Below the pieces are notes generated by a model, which was not told the DNA's origin, ran no database searches, and saw only the letters and a list, made by a program, of their open reading frames with translations. A DNA stretch of 64,000 nt from Numida meleagris (Eukaryota > Chordata > Aves > Galliformes > Numididae). Positions 12,201 to 26,797 of the stretch are shown here, piece by piece; within the stretch, counting starts at the first letter, position 1; every line of letters begins with the position of its first letter. The position numbers and the translations under genes are program-made. The stretch spans positions 27,723,786 to 27,787,785 of the forward strand of contig NC_034412.1 of the NCBI RefSeq assembly GCF_002078875.1, read 5' to 3'.

Positions 12201-15200
12201 TGGAATACAATCTGGCAGTTTCAGCTTATTTGAAATACAGGTGGAACAGAAGGACAATAAATGCACCATTTTATCAAGACATCTGTAGAACAGTTCAAAT
12301 TTGTTTTCTCCTCTGACAACACGGGAAAAATTTCTTAATGCAATTGTGAATTTCACTTACGTAACAGTGAACATTCTAGACTTGGTACAGTATGTATTAT
12401 AATAATTTTAGCTTCCTTTTTTTAAGGTTAATCTTGGCATAAAGCATTCAGTTAAAGTTCCATATCAGTGACCTGTTAGGAAATGAACATTTCTGAGATT
12501 TTTGGACTTTGATATTGCCATTAAACAGGACTGCATTTTTTGTATCTGGTGGTAAAATGGGCAAATTCAGAAAAAGCTCCCCCTAATGCTAAGATGCAAT
12601 TAAGAGAGAATAGGCTAATTCTTAGCTCACAACCACATAAATCTGGAGGAATTCATTTGACTCAGTCACAGAGACCTCTGCGCTGAGTGTCAAACTTTTC
12701 GATATTAATCAGTCAGAAAGAAGGAACTGTTACCTATACCGAAAGCAACAGAAAAAATATTAAAGAAATAACTGAACTCTGTTGGGAGATCCTCTACAAA
12801 TAATGTTGAGTATAGTATAATTCATCTGAATATTAATGACCCCAATTTAATAAACATGACATTATCACTAGTTTGCTTTAAAAATTTCCTGATCAAAATG
12901 TATTGTTGATTTAAGAAGTCAGAAGCTATTGTATTAAATGTTGCACGTTGACATTGCAAGAGAAAATAATCCCTCTTATGTATTATTGTTAGTAGATTAT
13001 GATTGTTAAGCCAAGGATACCTTACAGAGAAAGAAAAATGGGTTCATTTTCTAAACATTTTTACTCTCCTTATTTGAAATGACTAGAATCACTGGTATCT
13101 TATAAATATATGTTGATTATATGGTTATTTTTACTAAGAATTAGAACAGGGATGTTTTAAATTTCAAAATGCCCAAGCTATAGCTGAGAAAGTCTGTTAT
13201 CACACCTCTCCCATTGATAAATTCTATCACAAAGATTTATCGTAGCCTACAGGTTAGTCTTATATGTGGCATTTGAAGAAAACCTACTGCTTAGAACTCA
13301 CTTTGAAACATTTCACATCTGTGAAATAGCCTTATTTTTTGAAATATTCTTATTTGTTTAAAATCATCTTATTTTTATTTACAGAATGAGTATATAAGCT
13401 TGGTATCTGAGAGATGCATAAAACTCTGATCTTATTTCAAAAACAAGGTGCCTTGGATACAGGTAATCAATTCATCAATCAGGTTTCGTACAAGAAGGAG
13501 ATTTCTGAAATATTTGTTTCAGTTGTGGACTTGCAGGCCACATTCTTGCACAAACCCAGATAACATGATTAGCAGAATTCTCCAAAATCTCAATTTTCCC
13601 AAAAGCAAGATGTCCATGCGTGCCCATAAAGGGAAATGATTCTACTGAATGGGGACAGAAATAAACAGAGAGCACAAGCATGCTGTCAGAGAATAAATTT
13701 TTAATTAATCCTAGCAAGGTTTTTTTTTTTTCTGTTTGTTTCTTTGTTTGCTTTTTAATAGTGAAGAAGAGAACGTATTTGTTAGATTCTCTTCTAATAC
13801 AACATCTGAAAGTGTTTAAAATCTGCTCACTTCTGGTCCTCTGACTTACACCATGAAAAGCGGCAGGGGAATTCTCTTTCACAATCCCCACACACGTCTG
13901 CTGCTTCTGCCTCCATTTCATCTACAAGGCTTGCTAGGGAGGTGCGTTGGCTTTGCTTCCAACATGGCTGACTCCGAGTATGCCAAGAATGTAGCACATC
14001 CCTCATAAACCCGGACTGATACCCATTCTCTGGTAACTGACCTGTTCCCTCTTGTTCTGCAGTTGCAGAGATATACTTTTCTTTCTTCATCTTTTTCTCA
14101 TTAGCAAGCTTAATGGCTCTTATATATCATCCTGGAGACAAGCCTTTCTTAAGTAATTATTTGTTCCCAGACAGTAGCTAAGAGCAAGGAACTATGTTGA
14201 TTCCCTATAAAAATTGCATTAGCAAAGTAAATCAGAGAGAATTTATTTAGTTGAGAATCAATGGTTATAACCTCACAAGGAATTAAAAGATAATGCTACA
14301 TCTGTATGTCATTAACAGTGTGCCAAAAAGATTCTGATACAAATACTGCATTAATGCAACACTTTCCAAACAACAACAGTTGTGAGGCAACCTGGTAAAC
14401 AAATTTCATACATTACTCTGTTTAGCAGTTTCATATGATATGTCCTCAGAGTAAGCAGGAGCAGTTTGGAAATGTGGAAATTTTATTCTGAAACCTCACT
14501 ATTGTATTTGGAAAACAGATTATTATATCAATTAGTGAATGGAAGACATAAAGTCTGGATGGAACTAGTAGCTGAGAAAACTGAAAAAAGCCCGACTCTA
14601 AATACAAACTAAGCTGTCTCTTCCTTACTATGTCCTCTATAAATATAAACTCTTATTATTAGCATTTAGGACTCAGTGATGTCTGATACACAGCATCACA
14701 TGTGTTATAAACCTAATTAAAAATGAATGGTCCCTTAACACATTAACACTTAGCCTTTAAATGCTTTCAAGAGGCATTTTTTCCTCTTAGTGCTTTGGAA
14801 GGCAATCAAGAGCTTCTTTTTTCTCTTTAATTACAATCTTTTCATCCTTTCCAGGAACATGTAATTGGCAAAATGTTTACATCCTGCTGCAGCAATGAGA
14901 CAGATATTATTTTCCATATTCTGAGGTTTGTAGACCTTAGATGCGATGGCTATAAAACCTCCAAGGAAATACTGAATTCGAATCTATACTGTAATTACAA
15001 GTATATTTGAGTGTAGCTTTTTGGGGGTCACAAATCTAATTTGCTCTATTGCTGGTCACTTCTTCAAAACCTTAGAATTACTGTGACCAGTGACCTTGGT
15101 CAAATTCTAGTTGGGTAATTGCCTGGTTTTGTAGCTCTGGTTGGATGCATAGGCTTCATTTCTTTTTACATATTGTGTTCAGCTTCTCTGTCATAGCTAT

Positions 15201-16474
15201 TGCTGACAGAGGGCACTTTGCTCCAAAAGCGCACATACTTCAGTGTACTTCTGGTTACAAGCTAAGGTCCTTCAGGAATCCCATGCACTGAAAAGTTTTA
15301 AATAATACTAAATACAAGCCTTTTATACTGAGTATGATTTTTTTAAAGTCCTTAAATATTTTACTACGATGAATAATCTGAGCTGGACCAACTCGATCAC
15401 GTTGTAGAGTAAAAAATGAGGATCCACTGCTTGAGCTCACTCTTGAAAAAAAAATTATTTGGAAGTTTAATAGGACTCTGAAAATATCAGAGTAGACGGA
15501 TGCTGTATTTTAAAGTACAAAAGCACTCTCAGATGAGATCAAGATAGATATCACACATTCTGAGTTTTTAGCGAGTCATTACCAAATCCTTGCATCCTTC
15601 TGTTTCTCCTCACATCTGCCTAGGGTTTCCAAACATCAAACTGTTCTTAAACCCAGACTATTCAATGACTACTGTTGTGTTCCTGATGTTGCTCATGAAA
15701 AAAGCATCAAATGATCCTGTGACTTCTCAGAAATAACCCACTAATATAGTCACTATGTCTGTGAACTATGTTTTCTGGCAGTAGCCAAGCATTAGGTAAT
15801 AATGTAGGGAGTTACTATAACTCTAGAGAGCCACTGGGGAGGGGAAAAAAATGAAAAAAGAAACAGAATTTTAAAAAAAAGCCACCTGGAGAAAAAGAGT
15901 GTACACAGCAAATAAATATAATCAGAAAGCAAAGCTATTGTTAATATAGGAAAATCTCTCTAGTGATATAGCTTGGATGTTTATTTGAATAGTCTGTCCC
16001 CTAAAAACATTGTGGCTCTGTGGAAACACAGTTATGAATTTGCCGTGCAGCTCCCTTTCTTTTATGGCTATATAACAACGTAAATACTGGCAAATAATAA
16101 ACAACAATACATCCTGGAGAAATGTTCAAGCTGAGCATAGTACCGAGGAAGAGAAAATATCCAGTAAGAAATCCAGCTGTACAGCTAAATTTACCATATT
16201 TAACAGAGAGAAATCTTGAGCCTGATTTACTTGTTGGTCTGTTGGCAATTGCTGGCTAGGGAATAGATAGATCCACTCTGTTTTATAAGCACTCTTTTCC
16301 AATTGGAAACAAACAAAGAAGCTTTTTTCCTTCAGGGATTTCTCATAGGAAGTATTCCCATGAGACTGTTTGCAAAAGTAAAGTGATTTCTCTATGGTTT
16401 ATAAATCTGAAGAATTAAAAGGAACACTATCTTTCTACTGTCTGGTCATTTTTTATTTTATTTTTAACTTGAAA
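3291..16474. other. Long AT-rich gene-free stretch
   Basis: More than 13 kb without a recognisable gene or transposon. It holds scattered A or T runs (for example 5569-5581, 8632-8644, 13721-13731) and one AAAT microsatellite. Short open frames are scattered on both strands, and none shows a recognisable domain. A hydrophobic frame at 7501-7734 (-) is discussed under findings. Old, diverged repeats may be hidden here but I cannot name any. Confidence 0.6.
10986..11005. repeat. (AAAT)n microsatellite
   Basis: About five uninterrupted AAAT units. It is a short simple repeat with no associated element. Confidence 0.9.
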
Positions 16475-16668
16475 ATAAAGGGGTGGTGAGGTGCTGGCAC
16501 TGCTGCCCAAAGAAGCTTTGGGTGCCCCATGGGGAAACTGGAGGTGCTTGGAGCCAGGCTGGATGGGGCCCCGGGCAGCTGAGCTGGTGGGGGGCAGCTC
16601 TCCCCACAGCGGGGATTGGGACTGGGTGGGCTTTGAGGTCCCTGGCCCAACCCAAACCATTCTGTGAT
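16475..16668 (+). mobile_element. CR1 LINE 3' tail, about 190 bp
   Basis: This is a plus-strand CR1 3' end. It opens in the GGGTGGTGAGG block at the end of ORF2, continues through CCAGGCTGGATGGGGCC and GGGCAGC, and finishes with CCCAACCCAAACCATTCTGTGAT, the CR1 3' terminus with a single degenerate octamer. It is severely 5'-truncated and has no coding capacity. It stands out locally because it is GC-rich inside AT-rich DNA. It is one of only two clear plus-strand CR1 copies in the window. Confidence 0.92.
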
Positions 16669-19600
16669 AACAAGCAGGATTTTCCAAATTACAACCATGA
16701 AGTTCCCTAATTCTTGGAGTTGCTGATAATTTATTTTTTTTTTCCCCCAAAAGCCCACATGTGCAGGTCATGTGTCAAACTCCTATCTTTTAGAGTTGAT
16801 GAGGTATTTTCTTTAAGTAATAAGAGACTTGAGCAAACAGAAATACTGTTTTCAGGTGTGTGTGATTTCTGCTGTGATCAGATTTGCTTGAATACGCTTG
16901 TGTTTGCAGCGCAAAGTATCACTAGCAAGAACAAAAGGCTAAAAAAAAACAAACAGAAAAAAACAAACAAGGAAATAATTTAAATATATGTCTCTTAGTT
17001 TTCACAAGCACCTGCAGTTAGATTATTCTCTCATTCATTACTGCTGTAAAGAACAAACAGAAAAAAATATATATAGACTTCAGGCAAAACATCCTGCCTT
17101 GCTGTCACCCTCCTCTTGCTGCTCTCATTTCCTTGCAAAGCAGTCTGAACCCACTGCTCCCCAATGCACAAAGTGGCTATGCAATGCTACAAACAGCTAG
17201 AGGAATTATTTTAGAAACTGCTTATTAAAATGAAGGATCCCTCCTTCCTCAGCGCACACTTCGCTCTCTTTTTGTTTTGGTTTTTTTTGCTCTGTGCTCT
17301 ACATCCAGTTGCACTATGAAGCTCTTATTAAGTTAAATGTACCTTAGAAAGCCAAATGCACAGCATGATGGTGGCACTGTATAGCACAAGATCTTCAAGT
17401 GCAGCCATTATGCAGCACACTGACCTTCAGTTACATAAGGAAATACAAGCTTTGCACAGTTTTAATGGGGGGGAGAAAAAAAAATCCTTTTAGCTGCAAA
17501 TTACAAAATGTTTCTTAGAAAAAAATGAAAAAAAACCCTCCCAAATGCTAAGAGATAAGTAGTGGGAATACAAATCAAACCCTCACATGCTGCAGAATAC
17601 CACCCTATAACAAGGAGGGGTTATTCTGTAATTTATAATAAGATCCAGCAAATACATTTGGTTGTGCAGGGTGGGATTATACTGATAAAAGTATTGTGGC
17701 CATTTTACGGAATACAGAGACGTGCGTATGTGTATGCATGTGTGTCAAATTACAACGTTTTGCATACAAAAAGTGTTACTTCAACAGAATTTCTAATCTA
17801 TTTATGAAAATTATTGCACAAGTTTCTTCCTGCTGTAACTTCTAAAAATGTTTTAATAATTTAACACCTGAAGGTTTCAAGCAGCAGCTGGACACCATAA
17901 TATTTTAGCAAGTGAAGATGGTTCACTAAGAAAAAAAATTAACTAAGTAAAATGTCAGGAGAAAGCAAGGGAAAGCCAAAATTACAAAGGAGTGTAATGA
18001 TGAACATGTGAGACTAAAGCATGAGTTTATTTATTTTTTTTCCTCTCATTCACACCCTGCATGCCATGCATCCAACATGCTGCACTGGCCCTACTGAGTT
18101 TTGTTCCAAGAAACTGCCCTGGTGCAAGCACCACAGATTCCTTCTGTGCATGTCTCACCCATTAACTTCTAACTTTAAAAATGTCCTCTAAAACCACTTA
18201 AAACATTGTTAAATGTAGAAATAAAAGATTGTTCCACGCTTCACACCCATAGCAGGTATTGCTCTTAATAACTTCGTAACTGTTTGCCTTTAAATCCAGC
18301 AGCAAATGTTGGAATTCCTTGGAAACCATTAGCAGTCCTTAACATGTAACCCTTTATTTCTATGGAATGTTGCTTACTAGGGTGTCTGGAAAGTGCGCCT
18401 CTTTATTTTTTTTTAACTGCAGGAGGGAGTCTCATTAGAGTGAGTTTTATGCAGACCAGAAGGGCAGCTTAAGCTGGCAACCCAGTGCTAGACTTGAACT
18501 GGAATTCTTGGGAGAATCTGGAGCAAAATCTGAGCTTCAAAACACTTAATTTTTACCTATAGGACCAGAATGAGATGCTCTTAAATCTTTGTTCACTTGG
18601 ATGGCTCTTTCTCACACGAAGACATTTCAGGGCATACACGTGCTTGGGTAAATACAGTTTCTATAATCACTGTCATTCATTATTCACAAAATGTGTCATT
18701 CACACATTTGAATGTGTGCAAGCAATATATAGCAATGGAAGTACTATTCAAATCTTTAATTATGGAGAATAAATGGTTGATAACTATTCTATTATTTCTT
18801 CTTCTTTTTTTAAATCTTAACAGTACCTTTATTTTTCCAGCAGTACATGAGATGGTCAATTCACTGAAAACAACAGAGTATCAAACTGATATATTTTCAA
18901 CACACATATGCATTAAATATTTACCCTTGCTGAAATAATTACTGAATGCTTTTGCCAATGTCAACATATGCCCATTACTTTTGGGAGGTTTTTGCAGTTT
19001 TAGTATTTGTGTAAGCACTTTCAGCTAGCTCAGAGGAAAAAAATCATTTTTTTTTTAATTTGTCTTGTATAGCTCAGACAGGGAGGGAGGAAGAAAAAAG
19101 AGCATATACCAACTTCTTTTGCATACTTTGTATATATATTTTTTGTCTATGTACTATAAATGAGATTATAACCCTTCCAGCAGCTTTCTTGCACAAATAA
19201 CCAAAAAATAATTCTATCACTACTCCCTGGGATATATCTATACTGCTTAAAGTCAAGTCTAACTATACAGGTATTCATTTGGTTTTAATCACAGCAACGT
19301 GCAAATAGATCAATTGACTGTTGAATCCTATTTGATTTCTCGAGATCCTTAAGACTTTCCCCTGCATATAGCCATATGGAAGTCCTCCGATACCTTAGTG
19401 CAAATCATGTATCAAACAAGGGGCTAGGTTGCTGCAGAAGCTGGGAACACCCACAATTCCTTCAACAGAGACAGGTTCTCAGCTGTCAGGAAATAAGCCC
19501 AGGCTGCAGCCCATCTTCTCACTTTGTATAGCCACTTCTGCATTTAAATACATCTCTTCTTCCCTGCTTTAGAACAAACAGGATATTTTTAGCAATTTAC

Positions 19601-19876
19601 TTCATCTGTAATCAGGATGACTGCAGTATCAGACCCACAGCAAGCAGCACAATGTGATGCGCCTGCAGAATATTCTTTCCAGCAAGAGCAAATGAGGAAG
19701 CATAAGGAAGAAATATTAGTGGGAAAGCTGAATTACTTAGGTGAATCTTTAACATAATTTGAGCAATGATGCTATATTCTGTGATTGTGCCAGGGAAGCT
19801 CTGCTGGGATAAAAACCTGCATAACCACATCCATATCCTAGCACTACATCTTGAGGAAATTCACTAATTACTACTA
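16669..19876. other. AT-rich gene-free stretch
   Basis: No gene or clear element. It holds A-rich patches near 16941-16970 and 17520-17535, a G8-like run near 17466, and T-runs near 18398 and 19048. A weak mariner-like string near 18380 was considered and rejected. Confidence 0.6.
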
Positions 19877-20043
19877 CCATAGAACCAAAGAACTGAGTTG
19901 AGCAGGACCTGTAAAAGTCATCTAGTCCAACTCCTCTGCAATGAACAGGGACACCTACAGATCCATCAGGATTTTTCAGAGCCCTGTGCGGCCTGAGTTT
20001 GAATGTCCCCAGGGATGGGGCACCCACCATTGCTCTGGACATT
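19877..20043 (-). mobile_element. CR1 LINE 3' tail, about 165 bp
   Basis: This is a diverged minus-strand CR1 3' end. The plus strand reads CATAGAACC at the left, then GTCATCTAGTCCAACTCC, GGGACACC and CCCCAGGGATGGGGCACCCACC, which is the reverse complement of the CR1 3' UTR and the last ORF2 codons. It is truncated after about 165 bp. Substitutions in the octamer and in the GTTGGAAGGGACC block show it is older than the copies at 2481 or 49997. Confidence 0.85.
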
Positions 20044-23000
20044 TACAGCTCCAGTGCACAATTTTGCTGTCATGAACATAAGCTTCCTGGCACTGTGTCA
20101 GCATCCTGAATATAAGTAAAAACTGCCATCATGCTTAAGAGTTTGGGAGGAGATGCTGAGATTATTCAGGAGGCCTAGCACTGAGCAGACTGCTTCCCTG
20201 GGTCAGATGCCCCACTGCCATTTAACTGAGAGTGCAGGGAGGGGGAAAGTAGCCTTCCCAAACACATCAGTTAGAAAATGTTTTTGTGATACAATATTGC
20301 ATCAGGAATTAGTTATAATCACAAAAGAACTTAATGATCTGGTAAATTTTAAATGTACTAAAAATTGAGACTGAGATTGTTTTATAATTTGAAGTGTTCG
20401 TGCATTTACTCAGAAATATAATAGTCTAAATACTTACCAGTCACAGAATCTCATTCTCATCAATGGCAGAACATTATAATTTATGATTTTTAATTATAAA
20501 CATATATGCTTACACATACATAATTTATATTTATGCAAATTTAATTTACGCATTCAGAAGATATTGTGAATTTTTTAAATGATTTATGTTGATTCTAGTC
20601 CAAGGTTTTCATGCTAAAAAAGAATTAAGAATTTCTCATTTAGATCTTGCTGTTGGATTATTAGAGTTTTTTTAATTATGCTTGCAGAAATATATGAATA
20701 TTTTTACATTAAGACATTAAAAATAAAATTGCAAGTGCTAGATATTTTTAATGAGTAGCTACAAGTTATTATATCTGTTTTCTTTTTAGAACACAGAGTC
20801 AGTTCTGAACTTTGACATTTGTAGCATAAACCATTCAACAAGATTTTCCCAGGAGTTCAGCATGTAAAAATGATGATTTCACAATCAGAGAAATATGGTG
20901 CACCTCTGATTCTATTGTCTCAACCAAACAGAGCCTTTCTGACCTCAAAGCAAGCAATAAACTTTGGTCAAGGTACAGAATTAAAACAAAAAGCCCAAAT
21001 GCTTTTTCTTTGTTTAGAGCATGTTAATACAGAGTACTCGTGGCTCTGGCTCAATACCTCAAATAGGTATTGTAAATGATACATTCTCAAAGTTTTTCTC
21101 TTATTCATTTAAGAATGTGAAAAAAAAGTGAGTGCACAGGATTAGAGCTGTGGTGCCTTTTTTTATCCATTATTTTTTTTTTTCCAGGAAAAATTGTTCA
21201 TACTTTTCTAAGTTTTTTGGTTACATATTATCATGTTCTATTCAAAGCTATTATGGTAATCTAGCAACCATGAAAACATAACGATCAAATATTTGCTGAG
21301 ATAGTTTATATCAGGCTATTTATAACAGCAGTATAAGTGCTATTGTGATAATCCATCTTTTCATATGTATAAATAACTTCAGTACCAATATATAAATGAC
21401 CAGCTGTTACTTTTCACCTATTAATAGCTGAAATAAATAATATCAGTTTGGTATTTGAAACTATACGATTCCTTCTTTGTACATTACATGAGTTATAAAT
21501 TAGGGTTAAAAAAATACAAAGCAGATAGTAGACACACCTGTGCTTCAGAAGATCTGAGTTGATAAAGATACAGTAAATCATAAATTGTTACATTAATCAA
21601 AATGTGTACTTCATGTCACCTTAAAGAGAAAGTTATTACTCCCTTAGCAATACAGATGTGTTTTCCATTTATCACATTCACCTGGAAAAGAGCTACAAAG
21701 TACCAGCATCCAAATGTCCACCATTCGAAGCAAATAGAAAAAGGACCAACCAACCCCCAAACCCACCAGCAGTCAGCTCCCCTAGAGCTGGACTATACAG
21801 GCCTGAGGAAAAGTGCTAAATGAGTTTTTAAAATCTGGCCCTAGATATTCTCAGGTCTGACCTCATCAGACCAATAACGTTGTGAAATATCCATCCCACT
21901 GCTACAGCTCTTTTTTTCCCCTTTTATTTTCCTAATAATGGCTACTGCCAAGTAGCAGATGATTTGGTGTCAGAAGTGACTATTTAAAAGGTAAAAGGAA
22001 ACGAAAGGGAAAAGAGAAATCTACAAAGGCTTTTAACCTTTTACAGAAACTTATGAAAACACAAAAAAGAAACAAAAGTACCAAGAAAATACTATAAAAT
22101 CGGAGCATTTCGGACTGCTAAAGTTTATAGATACTATACCACAGTGTTATCAACAATCTTTCTGTGAGAACATATTAGGTATAATGTCTAAGATGTCTGG
22201 AAATTGTTACAGCAGTGGAGCATTTAATTTTGAACGGAATGATTCAAGTAAAAGTGGGATGTAGTGATGCAGAGTTTTCATCTGTTTCCCCGTATTACAA
22301 ATGTGAAGCTACTGAACTGTGCCAAAACCATTCTAATTCCTCCAAGTAACATTTATTCTTTGAACATTTAAAGTCTATAAAAGGATTGGGAATAAAATCT
22401 TGGAATACTACGTAATGAAGACATTAAAGAATATGTTTATGAGATAGAAAATCTGCATAAACATTGCTTTTACATATGATTTCTTAATTCAAGTAACAAC
22501 AAAATGTCAAATAAGATTTTTCTTTTCCTACAGTAAAACACATATAATAAGAAGATTTGTACAGTCTGTAAATCATTAAACTTTGTCTTTTTAAAGTCGA
22601 ACATAAACTTTTTGGGGGGACTACTGTATGTTGAAGGAAGACAGCATTGGATTAGTAATAAATGGATAAACAGGTAGGTAGGTATACAGATAAATGGGGC
22701 ATAGACACTGGATCTCATGTATAAACGTGTCAACAAAGTCAAAAATAACCAGTGCAGCTGTTCTAAGAACTACAGTTAAAAGAAGCAACACCAGGCTTCC
22801 TAATATAACACATTTCTGCAACCTTGAAGCAGTCACACAACATTTAATGCATTCTGTTCATTTCTCTCAGAAATGAATGGTTGTTCACATTTATATGAAC
22901 AGGATGCATAAAAATCTAATTATGCACAACCAAGACAGCTGCCCTATCCATATTTTCTTCTTAATCTAAAACTGCAATTGTTCCATTTATGAAGATGCTA

Positions 23001-24177
23001 AAATACTGAGGAAGAGCAATCTGTCTAGTTATAAATGGTTTGCATGTTTTGAACGAACACAAGCTTCCTTGACCTGCATACAGCATTATTGGCATAAATG
23101 AGAAAAGGGATCCAGCTGGGTCAAACTGTTTCTAATGTTTTCCACTTACGGTTCAAACAGTAGAAAGAACATTAGCTTAGATTGAATCTGACATTTTCAA
23201 TCATAAAGTGAATGGGCCTTTCATTCAAGCACAACTTTATATAATGTTATAAGTAACTTTGCAATCCTGAGCTTGGAAGATGAGAAATTTCACATTCTAC
23301 CCCACAACATTAGGATTTAGCTGACCTGTTTCTCATGTAACCTGGCTGTTCTGGGAATGGTCAGTGATATCCCACAATTGGCTCTTCCTAACAAGATAAA
23401 TGTTGAATGCTTGAAGAACAGAAACATAAAAAACAACCTATATGGAAAGTACAAGTCATAGCAGACTTGAAAAAAGAACTCAAATACCAGAACTGTATGG
23501 ACATCTCAGGTATAAAAGAGAAGTAATGGAATTATATATTTCAGATCTCTGTTTCAAATTTGTACATAGACAGTCTCTGACAGCAATACCAGATAAGCAT
23601 CACAAGTGAGTTTGTTATGATACTATTCAGTTGTGACAACCACAGTTGAAAAAGTGGGCAAGGGGGAGAGTGAGAGAGGGGGAAAAAAAGAGGGAGTTGT
23701 AAGCTCTTCTTTTGGCTTGTTTTCTTAGCAAGAGTCTCCAATCAGAATGCCACTGTAAATTTTGAGATTCCAAAAGTTCCTCTTTCTAACCAAGGCAGAG
23801 TTCTTGGAAACAAAATACTTGGTTTTCATGAAATTTTGTTCTCCGCACAGTTTCCATTTTTTTTTCCAGTTTCAAGTTTTGTTGGTCTGGATGACCAATG
23901 ACAGGAACAGAAGGCACACAGAGGCATAAGGGAACAGCTAGTAGCAGACCACGTTTTCTTCTTACTCTACAACTGCAATCATTACATTTACAAAAATTGC
24001 AAAATATTGCATTTATTGTGGTCTTTAGTGAGCAGGTCTGGAAGGGTACAGAGTGGAAGGGCCAAACTGCAGCAAAGGGAATCAAATGTATTCAGATATA
24101 TACAAGTCTATCAATGTACAAATAGATAGATTGACAGACAGATAAATACATACACACACTGTTCTCAGGAAAGAGGG

Positions 24178-24243
24178 TTTTTTGTTTTGTTGTTGCTGGC
24201 TTTGTTTTTGTTTGTGGTTTTTTTTTTGTTTGTTTGTTTTTTT
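24178..24243. repeat. T/G-rich low-complexity tract
   Basis: A run of T blocks broken by single G residues, including three TTTG units near its right end. It is simple sequence and may mark a decayed microsatellite. Confidence 0.8.
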
Positions 24244-26763
24244 ACTGCTTATTGACTTCAGTGTCCTCGGTACTGCATGGTAGGGCACTGTAAAAACAAC
24301 AGTAATAAAAAGTGATGGAAAAAATAAAAAGAATGTGCAACCTCATGTACAATTCAGAAGTAGAGAAAAATGATTGTTCTAGAAAAAGGTTAACAGAAAA
24401 GGTCAATAAGAGGTGGCTGTTGACAGGCTGGATTATTTTTCCATTCATGAAAGGAAAAATTGTTTCCTTATCATTTTTTAAATCATTGCAAACTATATTA
24501 CCAGCCTTTGGATCCCCAGATTTGTACTGTAAATATATCTGGATTTCATGCATGTTATAATTTGTTCTTTTATCACCCATCCAGGACAAATAATCAAGAG
24601 GGACATAAAACCAAAGCGTTTCTGCCTTGACCATAGAGTTCAGCAAGCTGACAGGCAATGATAGGGGATTATTTTAAACACCTAGGCCATAAATATTGAA
24701 TGTAGGTGCATTTATAATGTTAAAAGAGCAGAACATAAAAAAATTACGTTAGACTGATTTTATTTTGCTTTTCTTTATGGAGCTTGATTTTATCACACAG
24801 TCTATTTATTTTATGTCTGAATATTTTTCAATAAAATACCTGGAAAAAGTTAAAATTCTTCATTAAAATGTATATGTATACTGCCCCAACAGTCCTTATG
24901 AAAGAAATCTCAATAAATCTATTGTGATTTTCTTCTGAGCATGCACTCAAGGTTCTTCTACATTAGTCAAACAGAATCTGTTAAAACATGATAATGAAGA
25001 GGTGTAATAAAGAGATAACATGATAAATAATGAAAAAAGTTTTTTTAACTTCTATGTCTCTTATTAACTTTTGGTTTCTTTTAATTTTAATCAAGGTTGG
25101 AAAAACTTTTAAATTACCGATATGTACATCCCTTCGTGTAAATTTAATTCCATTGGGTATTTAGCATGTACTTAGTATTTTATTTAATTTTATTTAGTCA
25201 GGCTTTTGTTCTGCTGCTATCTTCAGCCCTTGTATCCTGTTTCCACACAGGAGACGCTGCTCAGGTACAGTGCAATGCAGAACAAAGTTCTGAGGCATGG
25301 CAGTAGCAAGTCCTTTCAGTCCAGTCAGTGACTATATGAATTCTTTTGCTGATGGGACTTTACTGTAGTACAATGAATGAACTAGTGCACTGATGCACCC
25401 CAGGTTCCTCAGAAATTGAGGAAAAGGAATGTCAGAGCCAGAAAAAAGAAAACAGTTATCTTTGAACTTTGTATTTCAGGATAAATAAAATAAAAGACTT
25501 TTTCAGAACTCCCAACTTGAGAATTCTTCAGATCCCAAAACGACAAAACAACAGAACCACAAAAACAAACCTGCAACAACTCTATAAAAATAAAATGTGA
25601 TCACTAAAATGCTTGAAGTGTATTCCAATATATTCCAGTATAGCTTTAGCCTATCTAAAGGAACCATTTCTGAGACCAATGAAAATAGTAGCTATTTTAG
25701 TATCTAAAGAAAATTTATCCCATAAAATATCTTCAGCTAAATACCAGCTTCCTGAGGCTCTGTACAGACAGCTGAGACAGAAAATGAAACTAAATCTGAA
25801 TTATATACATATGCAGTACTATCACTTGTGTGCCCCCCTCGAAATACATATGCCAGCAACTATCACAGCAGTATCCCAGCAACACCACTCCTGAAAGAAG
25901 GGACTTGGTCTCCTGTAGGACGGCTGCAAGAAATGCCTGTGCACAAATTAATTCTATATCATTAATTATCAGGAAGTTTAACATACCTTATTCCGAAAAT
26001 TCTCAGTAAATAGAAATCAGTTGCCAGATATACAACTGCAGCACACAGAGGTCTTTTTTTCTGATAAATCGCACTTCTATAGGACATTGTTAAACAGAAT
26101 TGGATAATTGACAAATACACCCTTAAAATAGGCCTGAGACTTTTTAAAATCAAAAAACTAATTCTTTTGGAGGTTCGCACTCCTTACAGTTTGCATCAAA
26201 TATTGACAGTGACACTTAACTGTGCTGTCTCATTTTTTAACTCCATAGTTTATTCCAGTTATTAACTGCATTTCTCTTTCAATTTAGTGAACAGATCCCT
26301 TTTATACTGCATCAGAGCAGTTCATAATCAACAAACTGTACTGTCTTTCCTGACAATTTTAATAGTACAGAAGTCAACAAGGAAACATTATTTTAAAGCA
26401 TTTTTCATTCTTAGTAGCCTCCTTATCAAGAAGACAAGCAAGTACCTCGTGCTATTAAAAATAATAATAATCTTTGTTACTTTCTATACATGTGTAACAT
26501 ACATTTCTGGATGTTTCTCAGAATTTATAAGGAATATGTGTATGCATATATATGTATATTCATACGCATACATACCATGTACATTGTACATGCACACATG
26601 CTACTTTTACAGCATCTTAGTCTATAAAAAAACTGATCCAGTCAGCAACCAAACTTATGCAGAAGAAATCAGATATACCCCAAGTCCAAGGTAGTATTTC
26701 CGTCCTTTGAAAGACATTTAACGGTTCTATTCTTTCAGTATACTAATAGACAGACAGAATTTT

Positions 26764-26797
26764 AAAAAAGAAAAAAAAAAAAAGAAAAAGAAAAAAT
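26764..26797. repeat. A-rich (A/G) tract
   Basis: An A-rich run with isolated G residues. No polyadenylation signal or retroposon body is seen beside it. Confidence 0.85.

Noticed and set aside
13475..14090. Two overlapping minus-strand open frames, one with an acidic CGDC-containing segment.
   Set aside because: No recognisable family and no splice or promoter context that could be defended by eye.
18378..18412. GGGTGTCTGGAAAGTGCG and following CCTC-TTATTT, similar to a mariner terminal repeat.
   Set aside because: No matching inverted end was found within the next several hundred bases, and the TIR match is partial.
26287..26694. Plus-strand open frame of 135 codons rich in Tyr, Ile and Cys.
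   Set aside because: It runs through alternating low-complexity sequence and has no recognisable domain.
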